Assembly (NCBI GenBank): GCA_009836625.1
Contig: VXVC01000004.1
Span: forward strand, 1,139,037-1,203,036
Direction of reading: 5' to 3'
Length of the DNA: 64,000 nucleotides
Source: Holophagales bacterium
GTDB taxonomy: Bacteria > Acidobacteriota > Thermoanaerobaculia > Multivoradales > Multivoraceae
In this document: piece by piece, positions 17,982 through 26,232 of the stretch
How positions within the stretch are numbered: the first letter of the stretch is position 1
How the letters are laid out: every line of letters starts with the position of its first letter
Translations under genes and position numbers: made by a program
Notes under the pieces: generated by a model
What the model saw: only the letters and a program-made list of their open reading frames with translations
Databases searched by the model: none
Told to the model about the DNA's origin: nothing

Positions 17982-18683
17982 CTACTTGCGCGCCGCCTGG
18001 CAGCGGGCGAACTCTTCGCCGACTCCCGGCAGTTCGGCCTCCAGCAGCGGCAGCGACTCGATCGCCGGGCCGGCACCGTGCTGGCCGCTCGCGAGTCTGG
18101 TGCTCATGTTCGTGAAGGTCTCGAGCAGGGTCTTCGCGGTGCGCGGCGTCACGACCCCGGCGCCCATGCCGAAGGGCGGCTGCGGATCGCTGACGCTCTT
18201 CTGGACGACCGTGACCGTTCCTTCCTGGTCGCCCGGCGAGAGGAACCAGCGGGTGCGCATGCAGAGCACGCGTTTGCCCTTGAAGGCAGGCGTCTGATCG
18301 TCCGCGCCGACCATGTCGCCAATAACGTGGCCGGCGGCGGTCCGCCACCACGCCGCGCTGTTCATCGAGATCCGCCGGGTGATGCCCTTGCCGGACACGC
18401 GCTGACGAAGGGTCTGAAAAGGGGCGTCGAGTGGCTGCGCTGTTTCTTCAGTGCACATGGCCTGCCACTCGGGGCACGCCGCGGCGTCGTCAAGAAGCGC
18501 GATGACCGCCGGCATGGACCCGGGCACCGTCATCTCGGCGCGCACCAGGGGGTAGTCGGCGTTGTCGATCGGACAGGATTCGACGGTGACGGGACCTTCG
18601 GCCTCCAGGGGTTCGCATTCGGCGGCGGCTGCGACCGGTGGGGCGGCTAGAAGGACAAGGGCAACTGTCGCGGGCTTAAGCAT
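17982..18683 (-). CDS. Secreted START/SRPBCC-like lipid-binding fold protein
   Basis: This 233-residue protein has a signal peptide (MLKPATVALVLLAAPPVAAAAE). The body resembles START-domain proteins of bacteria: VRAEMTVPGSMPAVIALLDD with a following conserved WQAMC, central beta strands (RRISMNSAAWWRT) and a long C-terminal amphipathic helix (TPRTAKTLLETFTNMSTRL). START folds bind hydrophobic ligands, so a periplasmic lipid or pigment carrier is possible, but the assignment is by pattern only. Its first eight bases overlap the end of the upstream PQQ dehydrogenase gene, so it is translationally close to that enzyme. Confidence 0.65.
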   Translation of the reverse strand: MLKPATVALVLLAAPPVAAAAECEPLEAEGPVTVESCPIDNADYPLVRAEMTVPGSMPAVIALLDDAAACPEWQAMCTEETAQPLDAPFQTLRQRVSGKGITRRISMNSAAWWRTAAGHVIGDMVGADDQTPAFKGKRVLCMRTRWFLSPGDQEGTVTVVQKSVSDPQPPFGMGAGVVTPRTAKTLLETFTNMSTRLASGQHGAGPAIESLPLLEAELPGVGEEFARCQAARK

Positions 18684-20685
18684 CGGTCAGGGACTCCGGT
18701 AACGCAAAGGCGATCAGTTCATCGGGGATCCGGCGGTTGCGGGCGCCGCCCCCGGCGATGACGATGTACTGGCGGCCCTCGTGCATGTAGGTCATCGGCG
18801 GGCCGTGCAGCCAGACATCGGTCTCAATCTCAGCGACGATCTCGCCGGTCGCCTTGTCATAGGCGCGCAGCAGCCCGCCGCCGCTGGTGCGGGGATTGTT
18901 CTCGTCCGGCAGGGCCACGAAGCCGATCAGGAGCGTGCGGGTAACGAGCAGGCCGCCATCCGCCGGCATACCGAAGTAGATGGTGCCCATATCGCCGAGG
19001 TTCAGGTGCGCGATGGCCGGATGGTTCTTCGGACCGGGACCGACAGGGATGCGCCAGAGGTGCTCGCCGCGATTCAGGTCGATCGCGGTGATCGTCCGGT
19101 AGGGTGGCTTCGTCAGCGGCAGGCCCCGCGGTCCACCCGTGTCGACGTAGTCAATCACGTACCGCCAGTCCGGACGGCGCGCCGCATCCGGCTCGATCAG
19201 GGACATGCCGGTCGGCCGGTTCTGGGACTCGACGAAGAGCACACCGGTCCTCGGGTCGACGGACGCTCCGGGGTGGTTCGCGCCGCCGGCGGCCCCCGGG
19301 ACGACCATCACGCCCTCCTTGCCGCCCTCACCCTTGACGATCAGGGGCGGGAACATGGGCGCGAGCACCAGCTTCTCCGCGATCTTCAGTGCCTCTTCGC
19401 GCAGTTCCGGCGTCCAGTCGATCAGGTCATCCTCGCTGACGCCCTGCCGCTCGAAGGCAGGTGGCTTCGTCGGGAACGGCTGCGTCTCCGCCAGCTTCTC
19501 GCCCGGCACCGTCGACTTGTGATTCACCGGCCGGTCCTCGATCGGCCACACCGGCTCGCCGGTGGCGCGGTCGAACACGTACGTGAAGCCGGTCTTCGAG
19601 ACCTGGGCGACGGCCTTGATCAGCCTGCCGTCGACGACGATGTCGAGCAGGTTCGGCGCCGAGGCGATGTCGTAGTCCCAGATGCCGTGACGGACGGTCT
19701 GGAAGTGCCAAACGCGCTCGCCCGTCTCGGCGTCGACGCAGACCAGGCTCTCGGCGAAGAGGTTGTCTCCCGGCCGGTCGGCCCCGTAGTAGTCGTTCGA
19801 GGGCGTGCTGGTCGGCAGGTAGACGTAGCCCAACTCGTGGTCCGCGCTCATCGACGTCCACACGTTCGCGTTGCCGGCCGTCCGCCAGGACTCGTTCTCC
19901 CAGGTGTCGACTCCGTACTCTCCGTCCCGCGGGATCGTGTTGAAGCGCCACTTGAACTCGCCCGTGTGGACGTCGTAGGCGCGGACGTGGCCCGGCGGCG
20001 CATCGCTCCTGATCGAGTAGTCGAAGATCTTCGAGCCGACGATCACGCTGGTGCCGACGACGATCGGGGGCGCCCCGTGGGTGATGTGGCGGATCGCGTA
20101 GTCGCCCGGGCCCAGGTCTTGCGCCAGGTCGACCACGCCGTCCTCGCCGAAGGCGCGGTCGGCCTCGCCGGTGGCGGCGTCGATCGATACAAGCTGGCGG
20201 CCGATCGTGGCGACGAACAGCCGCTCCTTCTCGCCGTCCGACCAGTACTCGATGCCGCGGGCGCCGACCGGCCGCATCGTGGTACCGCCGCGCTCCCAGG
20301 TCTTCGGGTTGTAGACCCATTCCTGGTCGCCCGTCGCCGGGTCGAGCAGGGCCACCTGGCCCAGGCTGGTCGGCGCGAACAGGCGGCCACCGATCATCAG
20401 CGGCACGGAGCGGTAGAACCCGGTGTCGTAGCCCGGCAGCACGTCGAGCGGCACCTCGTGGTCCGCCGTGCGCCAGCGCCAGGCGATCTCGAGCCGGCCG
20501 AAGTTCGAACCGTCGATCTGGGTCAGCGGCGAGTAGCGGCTCGAGGCGTGGTCGCCGCCGTGATGCCGCCACTCGCCGTAGACGGAGCGACCCTGCTCGC
20601 CGGTCTCGGCCCCGGCGGCGCCGGCGACGAAACCGACCAGCGCCGCCGCAAACACGCACATCCAACTGACCTTCGCGTTCGTCAC
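18676..20685 (-). CDS. PQQ-dependent dehydrogenase (quinoprotein, eight-bladed propeller)
   Basis: This 669-residue periplasmic protein has a signal peptide (about residues 1-26). The propeller repeats carry the family opening SRYSPLTQIDGSNFGRLEIAW, repeated DAxTGE motifs at blade ends, and GDNLFAESLVCVDAETGE. The region with WDYD at about residues 336-339 and a Lys in VSKTG at about residue 364 matches the active-site Asp and Lys spacing (27 residues) I know from membrane glucose dehydrogenase. It probably oxidises an alcohol or sugar and passes electrons to the respiratory chain. No Cys-Cys pair and no haem domain are seen. The start is GTG, with TAGGTT nine bases upstream. Divergent from the Gfo/Idh/MocA gene by 55 bases. 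Confidence 0.9.
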   Translation of the reverse strand: MTNAKVSWMCVFAAALVGFVAGAAGAETGEQGRSVYGEWRHHGGDHASSRYSPLTQIDGSNFGRLEIAWRWRTADHEVPLDVLPGYDTGFYRSVPLMIGGRLFAPTSLGQVALLDPATGDQEWVYNPKTWERGGTTMRPVGARGIEYWSDGEKERLFVATIGRQLVSIDAATGEADRAFGEDGVVDLAQDLGPGDYAIRHITHGAPPIVVGTSVIVGSKIFDYSIRSDAPPGHVRAYDVHTGEFKWRFNTIPRDGEYGVDTWENESWRTAGNANVWTSMSADHELGYVYLPTSTPSNDYYGADRPGDNLFAESLVCVDAETGERVWHFQTVRHGIWDYDIASAPNLLDIVVDGRLIKAVAQVSKTGFTYVFDRATGEPVWPIEDRPVNHKSTVPGEKLAETQPFPTKPPAFERQGVSEDDLIDWTPELREEALKIAEKLVLAPMFPPLIVKGEGGKEGVMVVPGAAGGANHPGASVDPRTGVLFVESQNRPTGMSLIEPDAARRPDWRYVIDYVDTGGPRGLPLTKPPYRTITAIDLNRGEHLWRIPVGPGPKNHPAIAHLNLGDMGTIYFGMPADGGLLVTRTLLIGFVALPDENNPRTSGGGLLRAYDKATGEIVAEIETDVWLHGPPMTYMHEGRQYIVIAGGGARNRRIPDELIAFALPESLTDA

Positions 20686-20740
20686 GAGTGCGCTAACCTA
20701 ACGCACACTCGAACACCACCACAGCGAAAGGCACTTCCTC

Positions 20741-22075
20741 ATGCCCGAACAAGACCTGAGCCGTCGCAGCGTGCTCGGCGCCGCCGCCGCTGGCGCCGGC
20801 TGGATGATCGTCCCCCGCCACGTCCTCGGACGCGGCGAGGAGGCCCCCAGCGACCGGCTGAACATCGCGGCCATCGGCGCCGGCGGCAAGGGCCGCAGCG
20901 ACGTCGCCGGCGTCGCCAGCGAGAACATCGTCGCCCTCTGCGACATCGACTGGAAGCGCGCCGAGGAGACGATGAACGCCCACCCGGACGCGGCCCGCTA
21001 CCACGACTACCGGGAGCTGCTGGACGCCCACAGCGACCTGGACGCGGTGCTGGTCTCGACCGCCGACCACACGCACGCCGCGATCACCGTTGCGGCTCTG
21101 GAGCGCGGCCTCCACGTCTTCACGCAGAAGCCCCTGACGCGCACGATCGGAGAGGCGCGGATGGTCGGCAAGGCGGCACGCAAGGCCGGCACGGCGACCC
21201 AGATGGGCAACCAGGGCCACGCCGCCGAAGGCACCCGCCTCATCCGCGAGTGGATCGAGGGTGGCGTGATCGGCGAGGTGAACCGCGTCGAGTACTGGAC
21301 CAACCGGCCGATCTGGCCGCAGGCGATACCGCGCCCCAAGGAAGTCCACGAGGTGCCCGACCATGTCAAGTGGGACCTGTGGCTCGGCCCGGCGCCGGAA
21401 CGCCCCTACCACTCCGAGTACTACCACCCCTTCGCCTGGCGCGGCTGGTGGGACTTCGGCACCGGCGCCATCGGCGACATCGCCTGCCATGCGATGGACG
21501 CGGCGTTCTGGATCTTCGACCTGCGGGACCCGTCGTCGGTCCATGCCGAATCGACGCCGCTGTTCAAGGAGTCGGCTCCCGCCGCCACGCGGATCACGTT
21601 CGAGTATCCGGCGCGAGGCAACCGGCCGAAGATGACCGTCGTCTGGCGCGACGGAAACCTCACGCCGGCGATGCCCAAGGTGTGGGAGGGCAAGTGGCCG
21701 CCGCGCAACAGCGGTCAGCTCTTCGTGGGCACCGAGGGCGTGATCGTCGCCGACATCTACGCCGGCAGGCCCACGATCTACCCCTCAAAGCTGCACGAGA
21801 AGATCACGAAGAACCCGCTGCCCCAGGTCTACGAACGGACCGAAGGGCACTACAAGCAGTGGATCGACGCGATCAAGGCCGGTACGACGAACCCCGACGG
21901 CTCCAACTTCGCCGATCACGCAGGGCCGATGACCGAGACCGCGCTGCTCGGCAACCTGGCGGTTCGCACGCAGCAGGAGATCGTCTGGAATCCGAAGAAG
22001 CTGAAGGTGACGAACGGCGTCGAGGTGCCGCGGGAGTACATCGAGCCGGCCTACCGGGACGGCTGGACGCTGTAG
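20741..22075 (+). CDS. Tat-exported Gfo/Idh/MocA-family oxidoreductase
   Basis: This 444-residue protein starts with a twin-arginine signal (LSRRSVLG, then a hydrophobic Ala/Gly stretch), so it is exported folded with its cofactor. The Rossmann entry is IAAIGAGGKGRSDV, and the family KP motif appears as TQKPLTR, with Gln where the usual EKP has Glu. A C-terminal alpha/beta substrate domain follows, including WWDFGTGAIGDIACHAMD, which holds the His typical of this family. Tat-exported members use NAD(P)(H) tightly bound or act on sugars and inositols; the substrate here is not known. Its stop lies six bases from the convergent STAS gene. Confidence 0.88.
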   Translation: MPEQDLSRRSVLGAAAAGAGWMIVPRHVLGRGEEAPSDRLNIAAIGAGGKGRSDVAGVASENIVALCDIDWKRAEETMNAHPDAARYHDYRELLDAHSDLDAVLVSTADHTHAAITVAALERGLHVFTQKPLTRTIGEARMVGKAARKAGTATQMGNQGHAAEGTRLIREWIEGGVIGEVNRVEYWTNRPIWPQAIPRPKEVHEVPDHVKWDLWLGPAPERPYHSEYYHPFAWRGWWDFGTGAIGDIACHAMDAAFWIFDLRDPSSVHAESTPLFKESAPAATRITFEYPARGNRPKMTVVWRDGNLTPAMPKVWEGKWPPRNSGQLFVGTEGVIVADIYAGRPTIYPSKLHEKITKNPLPQVYERTEGHYKQWIDAIKAGTTNPDGSNFADHAGPMTETALLGNLAVRTQQEIVWNPKKLKVTNGVEVPREYIEPAYRDGWTL

Positions 22076-22081
22076 CGGAGG

Positions 22082-22453
22082 TCAGCCCGACTGCTGGACG
22101 GCGGCGACCGCGGCGTCGCGGTCCGGCTCGATGCCCACGATCAAGCTGAAGCCCGAAACCTCGAAGAGTTCCTTCACTTCGTCGTTCAAGCCGCAGACGG
22201 CGAACTTCCCCTTGCGCGCCTGCAGTTGGCGGGCCACGACCAGTACGACGCGGAGGCCGGCGCTGCTCATGTAGCGGGTGCGGCTCAGGTCGAGAACGAC
22301 GGCCTCCCCGCCTTCCGCGATCTCGGACGTCATCGCCTGCTCCAGGTCCGGCGCACTCGAGGCGTCGACCCGCCCTTCCGGCACCCAGACGGTCACGTCG
22401 CCAACCGTCTCGCCCCCGATTGCCGACTTCCCGATCTTGATGCTCTCGATCAC
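22082..22453 (-). CDS. STAS-domain anti-sigma factor antagonist
   Basis: This 123-residue stand-alone STAS protein has the core VTVWVPEGRVDASSAPDLEQA and the switch region LDLSRTRYMSSAGLRVVL. The first Ser of SSAGL is the residue phosphorylated by RsbW-like kinases in the SpoIIAA/RsbV family. The start is GTG at 22451-22453, with a ribosome-binding site AGAGGT six bases upstream; longer upstream reading would run into the neighbouring gene. It is the last gene of the minus-strand set permease-HATPase, GPP34, STAS. That suggests it is the partner of the RsbW-like domain on the permease, an inference from order and family. Confidence 0.88.
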   Translation of the reverse strand: MIESIKIGKSAIGGETVGDVTVWVPEGRVDASSAPDLEQAMTSEIAEGGEAVVLDLSRTRYMSSAGLRVVLVVARQLQARKGKFAVCGLNDEVKELFEVSGFSLIVGIEPDRDAAVAAVQQSG

Positions 22454-22482
22454 GTACACACCTCTTTGCGTCTTGTTCGCAC

Positions 22483-23160
22483 TCAGTAGAAGGGATGATG
22501 CGCCGTCGCCGTCGCGGCGGCAATGTCCTGAACGGACTTCTGAATCGCCCGGCCCATCGCCTGACCGATCAGATCGAAGCCACGCACCAACTCGATCCGG
22601 GCCGCGGCGTGGCGCAGTTCCTGCGCGCTCAGGATGACCTGGAAGGCGTTCGACGCATCGGCCAGGCAAATGAGGGCGACGTCCCTGGGAGCGGGAATCC
22701 GGTCGCTGAGGAGCACGTCGAGGATTCGCAGCTTGACCTCCCGCTCTTCCCGGTCGTCGACCATCGGATAGCGACGGCTGCCGAACACCCACAGGAAGCT
22801 CCGATCCTCGACCCGGAGGATGCCACGCTCGACCAGGCGCGCCAGGGCCGCCTCCTGGACCTGCTTGCTGCGGGCCGAGAGACGCACAACCCAGGTGCGG
22901 GCGTCGGCCTCGTCGGCGGCCTCCGCGATCTCCGCCAGCGGGCCGTCCAGTATCTCCTCGCCTACCGGCGTCGAGTCGACGACGACGAGTCGCTGGAGGT
23001 CGCAATCCAGGCGACCGCGCAACGCGAGGTCCATCAGGATCGCGCCGGCGAGCAGCAGCTCCATCACGTTGGGCGCGACACGCTTCATCGCACCGGAATC
23101 GTCGTCCAGGAGAAGAAGCAGGATCTCCTCCACGAAGGTCAGGTGGGGGCTCTCACTCAC
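22483..23160 (-). CDS. GPP34 (GOLPH3/VPS74-like) family protein
   Basis: This 225-residue protein has the family pattern throughout: LTFVEEILLLLLDDDSG near the start, LLLAGAILMDLALRGRLD, then DGPLAEIAE and repeated helices ending with ILRVEDRSFLWVFGSRRYP. Eukaryotic GOLPH3 binds phosphatidylinositol 4-phosphate and retains glycosyltransferases in the Golgi; the role of bacterial members, best known from actinobacteria, is not established. The start is a GTG (23158-23160), the only start that keeps the conserved N-terminal helix. It sits 76 bases after the permease-HATPase gene and 29 bases before the STAS gene on the same strand, so cotranscription is likely. Confidence 0.85.
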   Translation of the reverse strand: MSESPHLTFVEEILLLLLDDDSGAMKRVAPNVMELLLAGAILMDLALRGRLDCDLQRLVVVDSTPVGEEILDGPLAEIAEAADEADARTWVVRLSARSKQVQEAALARLVERGILRVEDRSFLWVFGSRRYPMVDDREEREVKLRILDVLLSDRIPAPRDVALICLADASNAFQVILSAQELRHAAARIELVRGFDLIGQAMGRAIQKSVQDIAAATATAHHPFY

Positions 23161-23236
23161 GTGGCTATGGCGCTCGCAGTTCGTTTCACGGAGAGGTCAT
23201 ATCCGCCGCGGAATCCTACAGGAAGGACGCGCTCTC

Positions 23237-25012
23237 CTAGATTCCCGCCGTGTCCACCTGACCCGTCGGTTCCTGGCTGTCGCTGCTGACGATGACCGTG
23301 AGGACATCCGTATCGTGGTACTGCTGGTGCTGCACCGAGGTCGACACGTGCCGCAGCAGCCGCAGCGACAGCTCGTTCTCGATGGGGACGGGAGCATCGG
23401 GCGCCATGACCACCAGCCGGTCCTCGATGTTGCTTCCACCGGGCGCCGCGATGAACTCGAGTTCGGCCGTCTGGCGGTCGACCCTTGCGACCACGAGCAG
23501 GCTGCGCTTCCGGCCGCCCTCCTCCTCGTCGAGTCCGGCAAGGCTGAGCAGCGCCTCTTCGCCCGCAGACCAGAGGCGATCGCAGGCCTCGGGCGTCCAC
23601 CGCGCCCGTTCCGCCAGGGTCCGGAGAAAGCCGCCGATCCGTGAGGCCGATCTGGGCGTGACCTCGACCTCGAGCCGCCGGCGGCGCGGACCGGTCGATT
23701 CGAGAAACGCGGTCAGGCCGATGGCGGTCAGGCCGCCGGCGGTCATGCCGTTGCCCAGGATCGAGGCCACCCAACCGCCGAGCTGGTCGCTGAAGATCAG
23801 ATCGTTCTCGAAGCCGACGCCGATCCAGAACGAAACGCCGATCACGAGGGCCTTCCGGTAGTCGATGCCCCCGTGACCGGCAATGCGGGCCCCGAGCACG
23901 AACAGGACGGCGATCAGCACCAACCCGTAGGCACCCACGACCGGACCGGGAATCGCGAGGATCAGGGCGAGCGCCTTGGGTAGGAAAGCCAGACCGAGGA
24001 AGATGATCCCGATCCACATGCCCACCCGGCGCGAGGCCACCCCGGTGAGTTCCGTGACGGAGATGCTGCTCGAGTACGTCGTGTTCGGCACGGTGCCGGC
24101 GATGCCCGAGAGCAGGTTGCCGAGTCCGTCGGCGGCCACGGCGCCCTGCACCGCCCGGTAGTCAGGCGCCCGCGGCGTCCGCCAGGAGACGCGCTGGATA
24201 CCCACGGCATCACCGATCGTCTCGACGGCTCCGATCAACGTCACGATGACGAAGCCCGGCAGCAACGCCCAGAAGGCCGGCCCAAAGGACAGGTCGAAGC
24301 CGGGCCAGCCGCCGGCCGGGGCACCGATCCACGCCGCCGCGGCCACTTGCTCGAAGTCGTAGAGCCCAAGAGGCACGGCAACGAGCGAGCCCGCCACGAC
24401 GCCAGCGACCGGCGCCCACAACCGTCCGATCCCTCTGGCCCGCAGGCCGAACCCGGCCATGACCGCGATCGCCACGACGAACGTGATCGGAGCGGCCGAG
24501 CGGGGCGCATCCTCGGGAACCAGCGTCAACTGGTTGAACATGATCGGCATCACGCTGACCGAGATCAGCATGATGACCGTGCCCGTCACGGTCGTCGTGA
24601 ACAACCTCCGCAGCAGCAGAAGCCGGGCGGAGAGCAGGAACTGGAACAGCGACGAGACGATGACCAGCTTGGCGAGGAGCATGGGACCGCCCTGGCTCAG
24701 GGCGGCGATGCTGACCGCGATGAACGCCCCCGAAGTGCCCATGAGCAGGATGTAGCCCGCGCCGATCCGCCACAGACGCACCGCCTGCAGGATCGTGGCT
24801 ATGCCGCTCACGAAGATCGCCGCGAACACCGCCCAGGCCAGGTACTCGTCGCTGCCCCCGGCGGCACGGACGATGATCGCCGGCGTCAGCACGATGCCGG
24901 CGACACAGAGGGTCGCGTACTGCAGGCCCATCGTCGCGGCGAGAGCGGTCGGCGGCCGCCCGTCCGCCTCGTAGCGCACGCCCGCGCCCGGGTTCTTTGC
25001 CGCGGCGGTCAT
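23237..25012 (-). CDS. NCS2-family permease fused to an RsbW-like HATPase domain
   Basis: This 591-residue protein has two parts. Residues about 20-440 form a 12-14 helix NCS2 (uracil/xanthine, SLC23-like) transporter with ETIGD near 264 and GTVPNTTYS followed by LTGVASRRVG near 306-331. The usual substrate signature (E/Q-N-x-G) reads S315-S316-I-S318 here. From about 452 to 580 a soluble domain resembles RsbW/SpoIIAB-type HATPases: FLRTLAERARWTPEACDRL, GEEALLSLAG (Ser where the N-box Asn is expected) and ELSLRLLRHVSTSV near the end. The G1-box DxGxG is not obvious, so ATP binding is uncertain. The start ATG overlaps the stop of the HMG-CoA lyase-like gene (ATGA). Ligand unknown. Confidence 0.85.
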   Translation of the reverse strand: MTAAAKNPGAGVRYEADGRPPTALAATMGLQYATLCVAGIVLTPAIIVRAAGGSDEYLAWAVFAAIFVSGIATILQAVRLWRIGAGYILLMGTSGAFIAVSIAALSQGGPMLLAKLVIVSSLFQFLLSARLLLLRRLFTTTVTGTVIMLISVSVMPIMFNQLTLVPEDAPRSAAPITFVVAIAVMAGFGLRARGIGRLWAPVAGVVAGSLVAVPLGLYDFEQVAAAAWIGAPAGGWPGFDLSFGPAFWALLPGFVIVTLIGAVETIGDAVGIQRVSWRTPRAPDYRAVQGAVAADGLGNLLSGIAGTVPNTTYSSSISVTELTGVASRRVGMWIGIIFLGLAFLPKALALILAIPGPVVGAYGLVLIAVLFVLGARIAGHGGIDYRKALVIGVSFWIGVGFENDLIFSDQLGGWVASILGNGMTAGGLTAIGLTAFLESTGPRRRRLEVEVTPRSASRIGGFLRTLAERARWTPEACDRLWSAGEEALLSLAGLDEEEGGRKRSLLVVARVDRQTAELEFIAAPGGSNIEDRLVVMAPDAPVPIENELSLRLLRHVSTSVQHQQYHDTDVLTVIVSSDSQEPTGQVDTAGI

Positions 25013-26097
25013 GCCTGGTACAGCGCCGAGTCGGGCCGCCACGGAGACCGCTGGCCGGCGTAGACCGGCGAGCCGTTGCGGAAGTGGGAGGCCTCGCCGA
25101 GCGTCTCGACGAACGGCATCTGCCGCGGGTAGAGATCGCCGTCGCCGCGCGGCCGCGGCCCGGCCTTGGAGACGTGGCCCCAGAGCGGGTGGCCGACCAC
25201 CTCCTCCGCGATCTGTGCCGCCTGGATCAGCTTGTCGAGCCTGTAGCCGGTCTCGATCCCCAGCTCGTGGCAGAAATCGACGAAGTCCTCCGTCGGCACA
25301 TGGCCCGCCGCGCGGCCGTTGCCGCAGTAGGGGCAACCCCCCATGCCGCCGATCGAGGTGTCGAATTCGCGCACGCCCAGCTTGAGCGCCTCGTAGTAGC
25401 TGACCATCGCCGCCCCGCGGGTGTTGTGCAGGTGGCAGTGGAAGTCCGTGATCTCGGGCCAGCGCTCACGGATCGCGAGCAGCGTCTCCCGCACGGTGTG
25501 CGGCATGTTCCATCCCATCGCCTCGATGATCGCGCAGCGGGTGACCCGGAAGCCGGCCTCATGCCAGCGGTCGATCATCAGCGCCAGAAGGTCCATCCGC
25601 TGCTCGAGCGTGAACGCCCCCTCGAAGTTCGATCCGAACGGATTGCCGATCGCCACCGCGCCCGTCTCGGCCCCGCGGGCGCGGGCCTGGTCGATCACCC
25701 CCGGGATGCGCTCGATCTGCTGCGCCTGGGTCGCGTTGTAGTTGCGGCGGGCGAAGGTGTCGCAAAGCTCCACGTGGGTGCCGAACCTTCGCTGCCGGAC
25801 GTCGAGCTTCGGGTACCAGCGGTCGGCGCGGTCGAACCCGATCTTGTTGAAGATCGCGGCGGTGTAGCGCACGCCCGGCTTCGGCACGAAGCGCTCGGCG
25901 ATCTCGTCGATGCAGGCCATCTGCGGCGTCCACTTGGGGTGCGCGTAGGAACCGATCGAAATCACCTTGGCTCCGGTCTCGCCCAGCGCGTCGAGCAGCC
26001 GCAGCTTGTCCTCGACCGGAATGTCCGCGCTCTCGATCTGCAGACCCTCTCTCATCGTGTCGTCCGTGATGGTCACGGACTTCGGTAGCTGGCCCAT
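25009..26097 (-). CDS. HMG-CoA lyase-like TIM-barrel enzyme (HMGL family)
   Basis: This 362-residue protein has the family metal and catalytic signatures. TITDDTMREGLQIES is at the first strand (Asp metal ligand, Arg-Glu pair). FHCHLHNTRG is near residue 220 (His-x-His metal ligands). GGMGGCPYCGNGRAAG is the loop with the catalytic-type Cys of HMG-CoA lyases. These enzymes cleave acyl-CoA substrates such as 3-hydroxy-3-methylglutaryl-CoA, releasing acetyl-CoA or a related unit; 2-isopropylmalate-synthase-like acyltransferases share the barrel. The unusual RWYPKLDVRQRR region and about 60 extra C-terminal residues leave the exact substrate open. It heads the minus-strand unit that continues into the permease-HATPase gene by an ATGA overlap. 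Confidence 0.85.
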   Translation of the reverse strand: MGQLPKSVTITDDTMREGLQIESADIPVEDKLRLLDALGETGAKVISIGSYAHPKWTPQMACIDEIAERFVPKPGVRYTAAIFNKIGFDRADRWYPKLDVRQRRFGTHVELCDTFARRNYNATQAQQIERIPGVIDQARARGAETGAVAIGNPFGSNFEGAFTLEQRMDLLALMIDRWHEAGFRVTRCAIIEAMGWNMPHTVRETLLAIRERWPEITDFHCHLHNTRGAAMVSYYEALKLGVREFDTSIGGMGGCPYCGNGRAAGHVPTEDFVDFCHELGIETGYRLDKLIQAAQIAEEVVGHPLWGHVSKAGPRPRGDGDLYPRQMPFVETLGEASHFRNGSPVYAGQRSPWRPDSALYQA

Positions 26098-26232
26098 CGC
26101 CTGAGTCCCTCTTTGTCTGCCGGTGCGCCGGCCTTCTATCAACGGAACGGGTACCTTATCGCCGCGAAGGACAACGGAGCGCGGCGGTCGCCCCTTCCGG
26201 TGGCAGGATCGCCCCTGTGGCAGGATCGATCC

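Noticed and set aside
18781..22149. A 1122-codon open frame on the plus strand
   Set aside because: It lies opposite the PQQ dehydrogenase and through the Gfo/Idh gene in another frame, is Arg/Pro-rich and has no domain. High GC makes stop codons rare, giving long shadow frames.
26113..26232. A 40-residue N-terminal extension of the glycosyltransferase from TTG 26113
   Set aside because: The extra residues are polar and unlike ArnT-type proteins; GTG 26233 begins directly before the first helix.
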